NCBI RefSeq assembly: GCF_034932105.1 | Contig: NZ_JAYGIG010000012.1 | Span: forward strand, 1 to 64,000 | DNA: 64,000 nucleotides | Origin: Leptothoe sp034932105 | Lineage (GTDB): Bacteria; Cyanobacteriota; Cyanobacteriia; Phormidesmidales; Phormidesmidaceae | Direction of reading: 5' to 3' | In this document: piece by piece, positions 26,036 through 34,483 of the stretch | How the letters are laid out: each line of letters starts with the position of its first letter | How positions within the stretch are numbered: the first letter of the stretch is position 1 | Translations under genes and position numbers: made by a program | The notes under the pieces: generated by a model | Seen by the model: only the letters and a program-made list of their open reading frames with translations | The model's database searches: none | What the model was told of the DNA's origin: nothing

Positions 26036-26068
26036 GTGGGGACATCCATCCTTTTTAGATGTCCCCAC
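26036..26068. terminator. Hairpin between convergent DUF6761 and grx genes
   Basis: An 11-bp perfect stem (GTGGGGACATC / GATGTCCCCAC) with an 11-base loop in the 94-bp gap between two convergent genes. The flanking runs are A/T-rich but the T tracts are short, so it is a plausible bidirectional terminator. Confidence 0.7.
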
Positions 26069-26087
26069 TTAAAAATAAGACGCCAAC

Positions 26088-26426
26088 CTAGGACGCTAGG
26101 GCGACTTCGACCATTTCCTGGAGCTTACCGTTTTGGTACAGCTCAATCATGATGTCTGAGCCACCGATAAACTCCCCATTGATGTAAACCTGGGGAATCG
26201 TTGGCCAGTTGGAATATTCCTTAATGCCCTGACGAATGTCCTGGTCCGCCAGGACGTCAATGGTTTCGTAAGAGGCACCTAGGGAGTTGAGAATCTGAGC
26301 CACATTGTTGGAAAAACCACACTGGGGCATCAGTTTAGTGCCCTTCATGAACACAAGAATTTTGTTGGATGTGACCAAGCTGTCAATTTTTTCTTTAACT
26401 TCTGGAGACATGACTGCAGTACTCAA
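26088..26426 (-). CDS. grxD: CGFS-type monothiol glutaredoxin (Grx4/GrxD family)
   Basis: A 112-residue monothiol glutaredoxin. The active site CGFS begins at Cys36, with the upstream FMKGTKLMPQ, the TIPQVYINGEFIGGSDI segment and the GGSD glutathione-binding turn. Proteins of this type bind a [2Fe-2S] cluster between two subunits with glutathione and pass it on or sense iron. The neighbouring upstream gene encodes BolA, its known heterodimer partner, 123 bases away on the same strand. In cyanobacteria the gene is often called grx3 or grxC; the symbol here follows the CGFS family. Acts in the cytoplasm. Confidence 0.93.
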   Translation of the reverse strand: MSTAVMSPEVKEKIDSLVTSNKILVFMKGTKLMPQCGFSNNVAQILNSLGASYETIDVLADQDIRQGIKEYSNWPTIPQVYINGEFIGGSDIMIELYQNGKLQEMVEVALAS

Positions 26427-26549
26427 TGATTGGGATAAGGATTGGGATATGTATTCGCTGTGATTGCTGTCTAGGGATGAACCTGTCTAGGGCAATCACG
26501 AAATGATTTTATCGGACCCAGCTATCAGGTGACATTAAGTCAGGTAGCA

Positions 26550-26801
26550 TTAAGCCTGCTGAGCCCACTCGTCAGGAGTGAAGGTTCTGAGGGTGAGCGC
26601 ATGGAGAGCGCCAGAGGCCATGACGGCATTGACAGACCCGTAAACCAGCTGATGCTGCTTAACCAGGCTAAGGCCCTCAAACAATGTGGATACAATCGTA
26701 GCCTGATAATGATCTTGGGTACCCGTCAGGTCTTGGACGATCACCTCAGCATCAGGCATTTTGGCTTTAATCAGTTGCTCTACTTGGTCTGAAGGAATCA
26801 T
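26550..26801 (-). CDS. bolA: BolA family protein
   Basis: An 83-residue BolA protein starting MIPSDQVEQLIKAKMPDAEV. The helix-turn signature around LVKQHQLVYGSVNAVMASGA holds the histidine that ligates the shared [2Fe-2S] cluster with CGFS glutaredoxins. The ATG at 26801 is the family start; the frame extends 50 codons further only because it overlaps the previous gene. It starts 4 bases after that gene's stop and is followed by the glutaredoxin gene. The arrangement points to an iron or redox-sensing module. Confidence 0.92.
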   Translation of the reverse strand: MIPSDQVEQLIKAKMPDAEVIVQDLTGTQDHYQATIVSTLFEGLSLVKQHQLVYGSVNAVMASGALHALTLRTFTPDEWAQQA

Positions 26802-26805
26802 AGGA

Positions 26806-27837
26806 TTAAGGTTCGGTAGTTGCTGTTTCCTCGGTCTCAACATATGGCTGGGCCACAAACCCAATTTCGAGCAGCTGATCGTAAGCTTGTTTGCCCAAAG
26901 GTCGGGTCGGGTTTTGGCTAGCCAAAACTTCCACCAATAGGGGAATGGCAAAGTTGGGTTGCTGCTGGGCCTGATAGGCCAGGGCCAGGCTTAATGTGGC
27001 CTGATCCCTGAGTTCAGCAGCTTCCAGAGCTTTTTCACGCATCTCGGTGCTAACGCGACTGTCAATGCCCGTAAACGTAGTGAATAGGGTTTGATAGTAG
27101 CTGGATGAGGTGTTCAATGTTGTCCGCGCATTCTGTAAACGGGTTACGGCGGTACCATAGTCGGCAGCAGCATAGGCCTGATCTGCCTCTGCCATCAAAA
27201 GTTTAGCGGCACTAATGCCCGTGGGGCTATCGCTTTGATTGAGGGGACGAGCCACGTCGACCACCGCCGCACTGGGATCTTCAGAACCCGTGCGCCGATA
27301 GGGACGGCTGACAAAGCCCAGTTCAAATAGCTGTTGGTAAGAATCTAAACCTAAATCACGAGCTGGTCCCTGACTTTGAACCACTTCCACCAATAGCGGC
27401 ACAGCCAATTCGGATTGGCCCTGGGCGCGATAAATTAAAGCCTGACGCAGGGTGGCCAAGTCACGCATCTGGGCCGCATCTCGAGCGCTAGTTCGCAGGG
27501 TGCCACTAATCTCAGCATCAACGCCTGTAAAAGCTGCAGCGATTTCCTGGTAGCTATTAGAGGTTTGGTTTAAATTTTCCCTGGCTGCCTGCAGCTTGCG
27601 GATGGCCAAATCATAGTCTTGACCATCGATGGCAGCTTCTGCCTCTGCCAGCAGACTCTCTCCAGCAGCCAGACCTAGGCCATCCAGATCTAATTGGGCT
27701 AAAAGGGTAGGCTGTTGTAGTACTGTTTCCGTAGCGGTCTCTGCGGCTGGGGCCGGGGTAGACAGCAGAGCTAGACTAGCGGCTGCGCCCAAAAAGGAGA
27801 ACATACTTGGTTGGATAATGCGGGATAAGGAGACCAT
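26806..27837 (-). CDS. Secreted protein with two tandem ~120-residue repeats
   Basis: About 343 residues, first gene of the operon with bolA and grx. A signal peptide (MVSLSRIIQPSMF, hydrophobic stretch, cleavage near APAAE) is followed by two homologous helical repeats. Both contain a [YL]-LLxEA-type start, FTGVDAEIS or FTGIDSRVS, RDLATLRQAL or RDQATLSLAL, and VPLLVEVVQSQ or IPLLVEVLASQ, and both end LGFVSRPY or IGFVAQPY. The pattern is TPR-like, so a periplasmic or lumenal protein-binding role is likely. The ATG at 27837 has AAGG-rich sequence upstream; the frame opens 12 codons earlier. No named family recognised. Confidence 0.75.
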   Translation of the reverse strand: MVSLSRIIQPSMFSFLGAAASLALLSTPAPAAETATETVLQQPTLLAQLDLDGLGLAAGESLLAEAEAAIDGQDYDLAIRKLQAARENLNQTSNSYQEIAAAFTGVDAEISGTLRTSARDAAQMRDLATLRQALIYRAQGQSELAVPLLVEVVQSQGPARDLGLDSYQQLFELGFVSRPYRRTGSEDPSAAVVDVARPLNQSDSPTGISAAKLLMAEADQAYAAADYGTAVTRLQNARTTLNTSSSYYQTLFTTFTGIDSRVSTEMREKALEAAELRDQATLSLALAYQAQQQPNFAIPLLVEVLASQNPTRPLGKQAYDQLLEIGFVAQPYVETEETATTEP

Positions 27838-27970
27838 GGAGCCAACTAAATGGATGACAAGGCAGGATAACAAAGCGTAACAATTTGCCCGATGGCGATG
27901 CTTTAGTTCTCAGACCCTAATATATCGTTACAGAGGCTATCAATACACATGCTTTAGATTTTCAGGCATT

Positions 27971-30112
27971 GTGCCTATTGTCAAAGTGGATACTATCCCT
28001 AAAATACCTGAAATGATTGTTGGAGAAAGCTTACAGGGAGTTAGCCCAGGGCAGACAGGATTAATCTTACAACGTGGCGGAGAGGAACTACGAGTTCATA
28101 AAGTTCCCGATTGGTTGACGATTCGGTTTGAGAACCTGGCCCAGCAGCAGGCCCAGATTGATTGGATCCAGGCCCACTGGCACCCCTTGGCCGTGAAACC
28201 GGTGGCCAGGGGGCAGCTGGTGGCGTTCAAGCTGCGTCGCCAACAGCTAGAAACCTGCCTGCAAGAGGCTCGCCAGATAGAGAGTGTAAAATTTGCCAGC
28301 CATGTGTATGAATTAACCGCTAGCCCCAATACCCACCTCTATCTGCTGGAGCAGATTACGGTGCAGTTTTCCACCGGCTTCCCTCTGAGAACCATTGATG
28401 AACTGACTAAAGAGCTGGGGCTGACCCGTGAGAAAGGCTTGGCTGGGACAGAACGCACCTATGTTTTTCGAGTTGAGAAGACAGCGGTGGAAAATCCGAT
28501 TAAGCTGGCCAACCGCTTAATGCGATATGGCCAAGTACTGGTGGCAGAGCCCAATGTGGTGGTATCCACCGCGCCGCTATATCGTCCTAAGGATCAGCTC
28601 TATGGCCAGCAATGGCATCTGCAGCACCAGGGCGGTCAGGGATTGGCGGCCAATTCCCACATTGCGGCAGAGAAAGCTTGGGATATTACCCGTGGCAGCC
28701 GTTCGGTGGTGATTGCGGTGACTGACGATGCCTTTGATCTCAATCATCCTGATTTACAGGGCATGGGCAAACTGGTGGCCCCCTGGGATCTCAAGTATCG
28801 AGATGGACTGCCCATGCCCAGCCAAAACTATGAAAATCATGGTACGGCGGTAGCTGGGTTAGCCGTGGCGGAAGAAACCGGCAATGGTGTCGTAGGGGTG
28901 GCCCCAGGCTGTAGCTTTATGCCCATTCAAACCACGGGCTATTTGGATGATGAATCGATTGAGCAGCTGTTTGAATGGACGGTGAGTCAGGGGGCCTCGG
29001 TCATTTCCTGTAGCTGGTCTCCCGCAGCGGTGTATTTTCCCCTGTCCCTACGGCAGCGCAATGCAATCAACCAAGCGGCCACTCGGGGCCGCAATGGGAA
29101 AGGCTGTGTGGTGCTGTTTTCGGCAGGCAATGCCAATCGACCGTTGAACGGCAAAGTGAATGAGTTGGGCTGGCCCAAAAATGCCTTGCGGGGAATTACC
29201 GAGTGGCTGGGGGGCTTTGCTATGCATCCAGACGTGATCACCGTGTCCGCCAGCACTAGCTTGAATCGGAAGGCGGCCTATAGCAACTGGGGGAAGCATA
29301 TTTCGGTGGCCGCCCCCAGCAACAATGGGCCTCCAAGTATGGCCCTGCCGGATGTGGGGCAGGTGGAAACGGGACCACCGATCAGCGGGGCCTTGGACGG
29401 ATTGGGCATGACCACATCCGACCGCATTGGCGACACCGGTTACAGCAGCAGCAGCTATACCAGTAGCTTTGGGGGGACCTCCAGCGCCTGTCCAGTGGTG
29501 GCTGGTGTGGTGGGACTGATGCTATCGGCCAATCCAGATCTGACCGCTGGAGATGTCAAGCAAATTTTGCAGGATACCGCCGATAAAATTGAAGACAATA
29601 ACCCCGATCCTCAGCTGGGGCTGAAATATGGCCGCTATGACAACCGTGGCCATTCGCTTTGGTTTGGCTATGGCAAGGTGAATGCATACAAAGCAGTCAA
29701 AGCCGCCCGCGAGCGACACCTGGCCAATCGGCAGCTGAGCAAAACAATTGAGCAGACTAGTGGCGTGACCTTAACTATTCCGAGTGATCGAACGGCGATG
29801 CAAGAGGCCGGGATTACGATTAACCAGTATGGTCAGGTGCAGGACATTCAGGTTTATGTGGATATTCGCCATGGATTTTTGGGCGATTTATCTATTGAAC
29901 TCATTGCACCCGAGGGAATGTCTGTGCTGTTGCAGGGGCGCACCCTAGGACGGCAGACTCAGCTACGGAAGACCTATACCTTTGAGACAACGCCTGCCCT
30001 GAGCTTGTTAATGAATCAAGGAATCCATGGTCGTTGGCAGTTGAAGATTATGGACCATACTGAAACCCACCAGGGGCAATTGTTACAATGGTTGCTAAGA
30101 TTGGGCGTTTAG
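27971..30112 (+). CDS. S8 subtilisin-like serine peptidase with P domain
   Basis: A 713-residue protein. Residues about 1-200 are an N-terminal region with a subtilase-propeptide-like repeat pattern (LTKELGLTREKGLAGTERTYV). The peptidase domain (about 210-570) has the triad Asp252 in AVTDDAFDLNHPDL, His290 in NHGTAVAG and Ser504 in GGTSSACPVVAG. The C-terminal 125 residues (about 590-713) match the proprotein-convertase P domain (VQDIQVYVDIRHGFLGDLSI, then GRWQLKIMDH). No signal peptide is evident, so export would be non-classical. The start is GTG at 27971; an ATG at codon 15 is an alternative. Similar calcium-dependent proteases degrade phycobiliproteins in some cyanobacteria, but the target here is unknown. 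Confidence 0.92.
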   Translation: MPIVKVDTIPKIPEMIVGESLQGVSPGQTGLILQRGGEELRVHKVPDWLTIRFENLAQQQAQIDWIQAHWHPLAVKPVARGQLVAFKLRRQQLETCLQEARQIESVKFASHVYELTASPNTHLYLLEQITVQFSTGFPLRTIDELTKELGLTREKGLAGTERTYVFRVEKTAVENPIKLANRLMRYGQVLVAEPNVVVSTAPLYRPKDQLYGQQWHLQHQGGQGLAANSHIAAEKAWDITRGSRSVVIAVTDDAFDLNHPDLQGMGKLVAPWDLKYRDGLPMPSQNYENHGTAVAGLAVAEETGNGVVGVAPGCSFMPIQTTGYLDDESIEQLFEWTVSQGASVISCSWSPAAVYFPLSLRQRNAINQAATRGRNGKGCVVLFSAGNANRPLNGKVNELGWPKNALRGITEWLGGFAMHPDVITVSASTSLNRKAAYSNWGKHISVAAPSNNGPPSMALPDVGQVETGPPISGALDGLGMTTSDRIGDTGYSSSSYTSSFGGTSSACPVVAGVVGLMLSANPDLTAGDVKQILQDTADKIEDNNPDPQLGLKYGRYDNRGHSLWFGYGKVNAYKAVKAARERHLANRQLSKTIEQTSGVTLTIPSDRTAMQEAGITINQYGQVQDIQVYVDIRHGFLGDLSIELIAPEGMSVLLQGRTLGRQTQLRKTYTFETTPALSLLMNQGIHGRWQLKIMDHTETHQGQLLQWLLRLGV

Positions 30113-30455
30113 CAGATATCTGTACGCAATTTGTCGTACAGGTAAAATCCTTGCCCCGTAGGCTTCTTAGTTTGAGTTATATCTATTAGGTAAGGTTGGT
30201 AGCATAGCTTACTCATTTTTATCCTTGGGATGCTAAATTTACGTTATGCCGGTTTTATGAGCGCATAACGGAACCCTAACATTTACCTAGGTGACTGGCT
30301 TTACTGGTGTTATCTACCGATCCTAACCTTGTAGCCTCGTGTGGGGGATTTGTGAGGACATCGCTGATTATTTGAGGGCATTTAACCATCAGGGTTTAAA
30401 TTGATTTACTCCTACTAGCGTTAGTCAGGGATGCTAGGGGAGATAGGACGATTAG
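30113..30455. other. Intergenic region after the subtilase, 343 bp
   Basis: No gene, RNA or strong hairpin recognised. It leads into the duplicated tRNA-associated sequence. Confidence 0.5.
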
Positions 30456-30593
30456 CAGCGGCTCCATAGGCGCTGTCTGGATAAGTCAAAAAATCGAAAT
30501 GACTGGATTTGTAGTCAGACTTCTCACAGATTACTAGCGGTCCATAGGCCACTAGCCTAATAGGTTGTCTACAAAAAATCGGGATGACTGGAT
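30456..30593. repeat. Imperfect duplication of the tRNA-Pro 3' end and flank
   Basis: Two related segments, 30456-30509 and 30535-30593, share AGCGG(C)TCCATAGG and then CAAAAAATCG..ATGACTGGATT. The second runs into the functional tRNA-Pro (it contains its 3' acceptor and T arm); the first keeps only about 22 bases of the tRNA end, with GG changed to AA. This is the form left by unequal duplication or by an integration event at a tRNA 3' end; no integrase gene is nearby. Confidence 0.55.
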
Positions 30594-30652
30594 TCGAACC
30601 AGCGGCCCCTTCGTCCCGAACGAAGTGCGCTACCAAGCTGCGCCACATCCCG
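30579..30652 (-). tRNA. tRNA-Pro (CGG anticodon)
   Basis: Reverse-strand cloverleaf of 74 bases: acceptor CGGGATG/CATCCCG with discriminator A, D arm GCGC-AGCTTGGTA-GCGC, anticodon stem CTTCG/CGAAG around the loop TTCGGGA (anticodon CGG), and T arm CTGG-TTCGAAT-CCAG. The CCA end is not encoded. Confidence 0.97.
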
Positions 30653-31061
30653 TTTCAGCTCACATTAAGCAACCACTCATGCAACCAAACTATATTTGAA
30701 GCATTGGTGGGCCTTGCTACTGTTACCAGACTAGGTTATCACACTAGTCTGATGTGGTCCCTAGATAAATACTGGGAGGTATTTCTCCAGGGAAATAGGT
30801 TGAAAATCAATGGTGTGTATCCCCCTTGCCAGAGGCTTTATCGATTTTTCAAGGTTGTAGGCCTATGTTCGTTAGTTTCTTTATATACCTAACGTTTCAA
30901 TCTGGTTTGGTCCGTGCATTCTTAACGTAGGGTGCAGATGATTTTTGTTTCGCTTATTAACATTAGTTTTGCTGTTATGAATCGCTGTCATTTTATGTAG
31001 ACAGGTAAGGAATCACCGAGTCCGATCATGTAGCGAAAAATAACCGCTTAGGAGACAATCC
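30653..31061. other. Intergenic region, 409 bp
   Basis: Between the tRNA and an unidentified forward gene. No credible coding frame, only AT-rich sequence with the ribosome site AGGAG of the next gene at its end. Confidence 0.55.
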
Positions 31062-31559
31062 GTGTTTGCCCTTAATATTGACTGTTTAAATGCTGCCGGT
31101 ACGTTAGATGTAACGGCAAATATATTAAACATTACCGATGTGCCTACGGGATTTGATTTCCAGAGTTTGGCTTCTTTGGAAATGGTAACTAGCCAATTTA
31201 ATGAGGTGATTTTTGCCTGTGCGATCGCACTCATTCCATCCAATCCACGGTTTGTGGCCAAAGCGGGTCAGCGGGTGATTATGCCGACGGGGAATGACAA
31301 CCACCTGTCCATCGCCGTCGATAACGCCATCGACTCCTTTTGTCTATGGGGTCGCTGCACCCAACCCATGGTGCTGAAAGTATTAGAAAGCAGTGGCAAG
31401 GTACTCAATATCCACACTGACAAAGCTTTTCGGTGGCCCGATAGTTCCGAAACGGCCCTGCTACCGCTGCAAATACTAAAATTAGAAAACATGAGCAATA
31501 TTGCCATGATCGAGTTATCTGCCAAGGCCCCCTTCACTATAGAAGGCCTATCCGTATAG
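31062..31559 (+). CDS. Hypothetical protein, beta-rich, no recognised family
   Basis: A 165-residue protein starting at GTG 31062, with TAGGAG eight bases upstream, which supports the start. There is no signal peptide or membrane segment. The sequence alternates hydrophobic strands and polar turns (for example LDVTANILNITDVPTGFDF, then AIALIPSNPRFVAKAGQRVI), suggesting a beta-sandwich. A Cys pair lies in SFCLWGRCTQP. A GC-rich terminator 90 bases downstream makes it a complete one-gene transcript. I do not recognise it. It may be lineage-specific. Confidence 0.65.
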   Translation: MFALNIDCLNAAGTLDVTANILNITDVPTGFDFQSLASLEMVTSQFNEVIFACAIALIPSNPRFVAKAGQRVIMPTGNDNHLSIAVDNAIDSFCLWGRCTQPMVLKVLESSGKVLNIHTDKAFRWPDSSETALLPLQILKLENMSNIAMIELSAKAPFTIEGLSV

Positions 31560-31645
31560 TGGTTCCCACCAGTCACTTTCCCGGCTATTTCACCATGGTG
31601 ATCATCCGAGCTGAGACCGGGTTGACCCAAACCTCACTGCCAAAT

Positions 31646-31694
31646 GCCTAGCCAGATACCCATCCTAGATGTCACCTGGCTAGGCAACTCTTTT
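31646..31694 (+). terminator. Rho-independent terminator after the 31062 gene
   Basis: A 10-bp perfect stem (GCCTAGCCAG / CTGGCTAGGC) with a 20-base loop, followed by AACTCTTTT. Confidence 0.75.
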
Positions 31695-31858
31695 AGGCTT
31701 AGTCAGTCTATTTCAGTAAGGCGAAGTTCAAAAAACACGATGCTACTGAGTTCTACCCTCTAGCATTTACTAAGGACACTGTTTAAACTGCGGGAGGATC
31801 AATCAGGATCCCTAGTTGCATCCGTGTATTCCTTAGACGTTGCATTACTGAAATTATT

Positions 31859-33322
31859 ATGGAATCTGTATTATCTCCATCGGTATTTGTTGGTAAGTCA
31901 ATACAATTTGGTACGGACGGTTGGCGTGGCATGATTGCCGCCGACTTTACCTTTGAACGGGTGGACCTCGTGGCGGCCCTGTCTGCCAAGGTCCTGGAAG
32001 AATGCTACGGCAGCAATGGCAGTCGTACGGTAATTGTGGGATATGACCGTCGTTTTCTCTCCCCTGAATTTGCCAGCCATGCGGCTGAGTCCGTAGCCCA
32101 GGCGGGGTACGATGTGTTGCTATCAGAATGCTTTGCCCCCACCCCGGCCTTTAGCTGGGCGGCCCATGCAAAAGGAGCCCTAGGGGCCATCGTTATTACG
32201 GCCAGCCATAATCCAGCGGCCTATTCTGGTTTGAAGGTTAAAGGAGCCTTTGGCGGCTCGGTGCCGCCAGAGGTGACGCAAAAAGTGGAGGCGTTACTGT
32301 CTGACGGTAAGCCTGTGGCGGAGACACCGGGAACCATCACGTCCTTCAACCCTTGGCCCAGCTACTGCGAAGCCCTCCAGGGCATGGTAGATATCGAGGC
32401 GATTCGGGGGGCTATTGCCGATGGCCAGCTCACCGTATTTGCCGATGTGATGCACGGTTCAGCCGCCAGCGGATTTGAACAGATTCTCGGCATGCCGATC
32501 CATGAAATCAACGGTGATGCCGATCCACTATTTGAAGGTGGGGCTCCAGAACCGCTGCCCAAGTATATCCCGAAACTCTACAAAGCCATTAAAGAACGCT
32601 ATCAGTCCGGTGCTGAAGGCCTAACTGTCGGCATCATCTTCGATGGCGATAGCGATCGCGTCGCTGGCATGGACGGCCAAGGTGAATTCCTGAGCTCCCA
32701 GGTGCTGATTCCAATTTTGATCGATCACCTGAAAGCCCATCGCGGTTTTGAGGGTGAAGTGATCAAAACTATCAGTGGCTCTAACCTGATGCAAAAGGTC
32801 GCTGAAATGCATGGTCTATCGGTGCATGAAACTCCCATTGGCTATAAGTACATTGCCGACCGGATGCTAGAAACCCAAGTGTTGATCGGTGGGGAAGAAT
32901 CTGGTGGAATTGGCTATGGCCATCACATTCCTGAGCGGGATGCCCTGCTATCGGCGTTATATCTACTGGAAGCCGTGGTGAAAAGCGGTAAGGACTTTGG
33001 CCAGCTCAACCAGGCTCTGCGCCAGCAAACCAGTTTTTCAGCCGCCTACGACCGGATTGACCTGCCCTTGGCCAATATGGAAGTGCGGGCCAAGCTGCTA
33101 GATAGCTTGCAAAATGCGACCCCCACTGAGGTAGCGGGCAAGGCCGTTGACAATGTGTTGTCTATTGATGGTTACAAGTTCAACTTGGCCGATGGCAGCT
33201 GGTTGCTGATTCGCTTTAGTGGGACTGAGCCAGTGTTGCGGCTTTATTCTGAGGCGGCAACCATCGAAGACGTGCATCAGCACTTGAACTGGGCGAAGGA
33301 CTGGGCTAACTCGATCGGTTAG
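31859..33322 (+). CDS. Phosphoglucomutase/phosphomannomutase family protein
   Basis: A 487-residue alpha-D-phosphohexomutase, which interconverts sugar 1- and 6-phosphates through a phosphoserine enzyme. All four signatures are present: GTDGWRGM near residue 18, the active-site Ser in ITASHNPAAYSGLK (about 112-125), the metal loop FDGDSDRVAG (about 261-270) and the phosphate-binding RFSGTEPVLRLY near the end. The sugar-binding loop GGEESGGIG (about 344-352) is normal. Substrate preference between glucose and mannose phosphate cannot be read reliably. It supplies activated sugar for polysaccharide or glycogen routes. A terminator follows. Confidence 0.92.
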   Translation: MESVLSPSVFVGKSIQFGTDGWRGMIAADFTFERVDLVAALSAKVLEECYGSNGSRTVIVGYDRRFLSPEFASHAAESVAQAGYDVLLSECFAPTPAFSWAAHAKGALGAIVITASHNPAAYSGLKVKGAFGGSVPPEVTQKVEALLSDGKPVAETPGTITSFNPWPSYCEALQGMVDIEAIRGAIADGQLTVFADVMHGSAASGFEQILGMPIHEINGDADPLFEGGAPEPLPKYIPKLYKAIKERYQSGAEGLTVGIIFDGDSDRVAGMDGQGEFLSSQVLIPILIDHLKAHRGFEGEVIKTISGSNLMQKVAEMHGLSVHETPIGYKYIADRMLETQVLIGGEESGGIGYGHHIPERDALLSALYLLEAVVKSGKDFGQLNQALRQQTSFSAAYDRIDLPLANMEVRAKLLDSLQNATPTEVAGKAVDNVLSIDGYKFNLADGSWLLIRFSGTEPVLRLYSEAATIEDVHQHLNWAKDWANSIG

Positions 33323-33357
33323 CCCCCACGGGTAATAGATCTTTTTGAATTGGGATG

Positions 33358-33390
33358 AGAACCATGTCTCTTGGGATGTGGTTCTTTTTT
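33358..33390 (+). terminator. Rho-independent terminator of the phosphohexomutase gene
   Basis: Stem AGAACC / GGTTCT extended by further imperfect pairs, followed by six T's, 36 bases beyond the stop codon. Confidence 0.82.
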
Positions 33391-33574
33391 AGCAACTGTG
33401 GCGAATTTAACACAGTAGACGATGATCCGTCTTTGTTCGATTTACGCCGACCGAAACACCCCCAAAAGGGGTGAAGACAACTCAGTTACTGATCCCCATT
33501 GATGGTAGCCGAACCGAGCCTGATCCATCGAGAAATCTAGTAATGACAGGAGCTTATCTAAACTGTCCAATCCA

Positions 33575-33715
33575 GGGGTATCAACTTAACCCGGAAAATC
33601 CTGGCTAGGTGGGGAATCAGGGGCCAGGAGTCATAAGCCAGTGAGGCCCTGATTCCTGACTCCTGACTTCTGAATACTATTCTTGGGAAAACGTCCCGCT
33701 TTGAGTTGGTACCCC
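33575..33715. mobile_element. MITE-like palindromic element, copy A
   Basis: A 141-bp non-coding unit bounded by terminal inverted repeats (GGGGTATCAACTT on the left, GAGTTGGTACCCC on the right). It contains an internal hairpin (AATCAGGGGCC with GGCCCTGATT) and a CTGACTCCTGACTTCTGA stretch. A second copy at 63597-63730 is nearly identical over most of its length. It lies between the phosphohexomutase terminator and trmO. It has no reading frame of its own, so any movement would depend on a transposase in trans; target duplications are not obvious. Confidence 0.7.
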
Positions 33716-33766
33716 AATCCAGCCGTGCCCGTATTATTCTGGGAAGGTCTTTGACCCAGCTGTCTG

Positions 33767-34483
33767 ATGGTTGCCGAGGTTACGTTTACTCCCATTGCCT
33801 ACATTGAATCCTGCTATCCCGATCGATTTGGAATTCCTCGACAGGCTGGGTTAGTGGCGTCGGCCTATGGGGATATTGTGTTTGAGGCCACCGAGGAGAA
33901 CAAGCTGGCGTTACGGGGCATCGAAGAGTTTTCCCACCTGTGGGTGCTGTTTGTGTTCCATGGGCAGTCCTATGGTGAGTTTAAGCCTCTGGTGAGACCC
34001 CCTCGTCTAGGGGGAAATAAGGCAGTTGGGGTATATGCAACACGCAGTCCAAATCGGCCCAATCCCATTGGCATGAGTGCGGTGAAGTTATTGGGGGTAA
34101 CGGCACAAAAAGGCACTTTGCGAGTACAGGTGCAGGGGGGAGATTTTTTGGATGGCACCCCGGTGCTGGATGTGAAGCCCTATGTGCCCTATGCCGATGC
34201 CATGAGCCATGCGTCTACGGCCTGGGCGATCTATCAAGAGCCGTCCCTGCCAGTCAGTTGGAGTGCCGACGCAGATACTGTTTTGCAAGGCAGTACAGAT
34301 CCAGAGGGCATACGTTGTTTGATTACTGAAACCTTAGCCCAGGACCCACGCCCTGGCTATGAACGAGGCAAAGATGGTAAGTCGGGGCAGCGATGGAATA
34401 TGCAAATCAGCTGCTACAGTGTTTTTTGGGTCGTGCACAACGGCATGGCGGAAGTGACTCAGTTAGTGAAAGTGGATCGATAA
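33767..34483 (+). CDS. trmO: TrmO-type tRNA t6A37 N6-methyltransferase (TsaA/YaeB family)
   Basis: A 238-residue protein of the TrmO family. In E. coli this enzyme methylates the N6 of threonylcarbamoyladenosine at position 37 of tRNA-Thr, using S-adenosylmethionine. Diagnostic segments: PIAYIESCYPDRFGIPRQAG near residue 8, EFSHLWVLFVFH near 57, and VGVYATRSPNRPNPIGMSAV near 88, then DGTPVLDVKPYVPYAD. The C-terminal 60 residues are the usual extension. It converges with the truncated kinase remnant with no gap between stop codons. Confidence 0.92.
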   Translation: MVAEVTFTPIAYIESCYPDRFGIPRQAGLVASAYGDIVFEATEENKLALRGIEEFSHLWVLFVFHGQSYGEFKPLVRPPRLGGNKAVGVYATRSPNRPNPIGMSAVKLLGVTAQKGTLRVQVQGGDFLDGTPVLDVKPYVPYADAMSHASTAWAIYQEPSLPVSWSADADTVLQGSTDPEGIRCLITETLAQDPRPGYERGKDGKSGQRWNMQISCYSVFWVVHNGMAEVTQLVKVDR

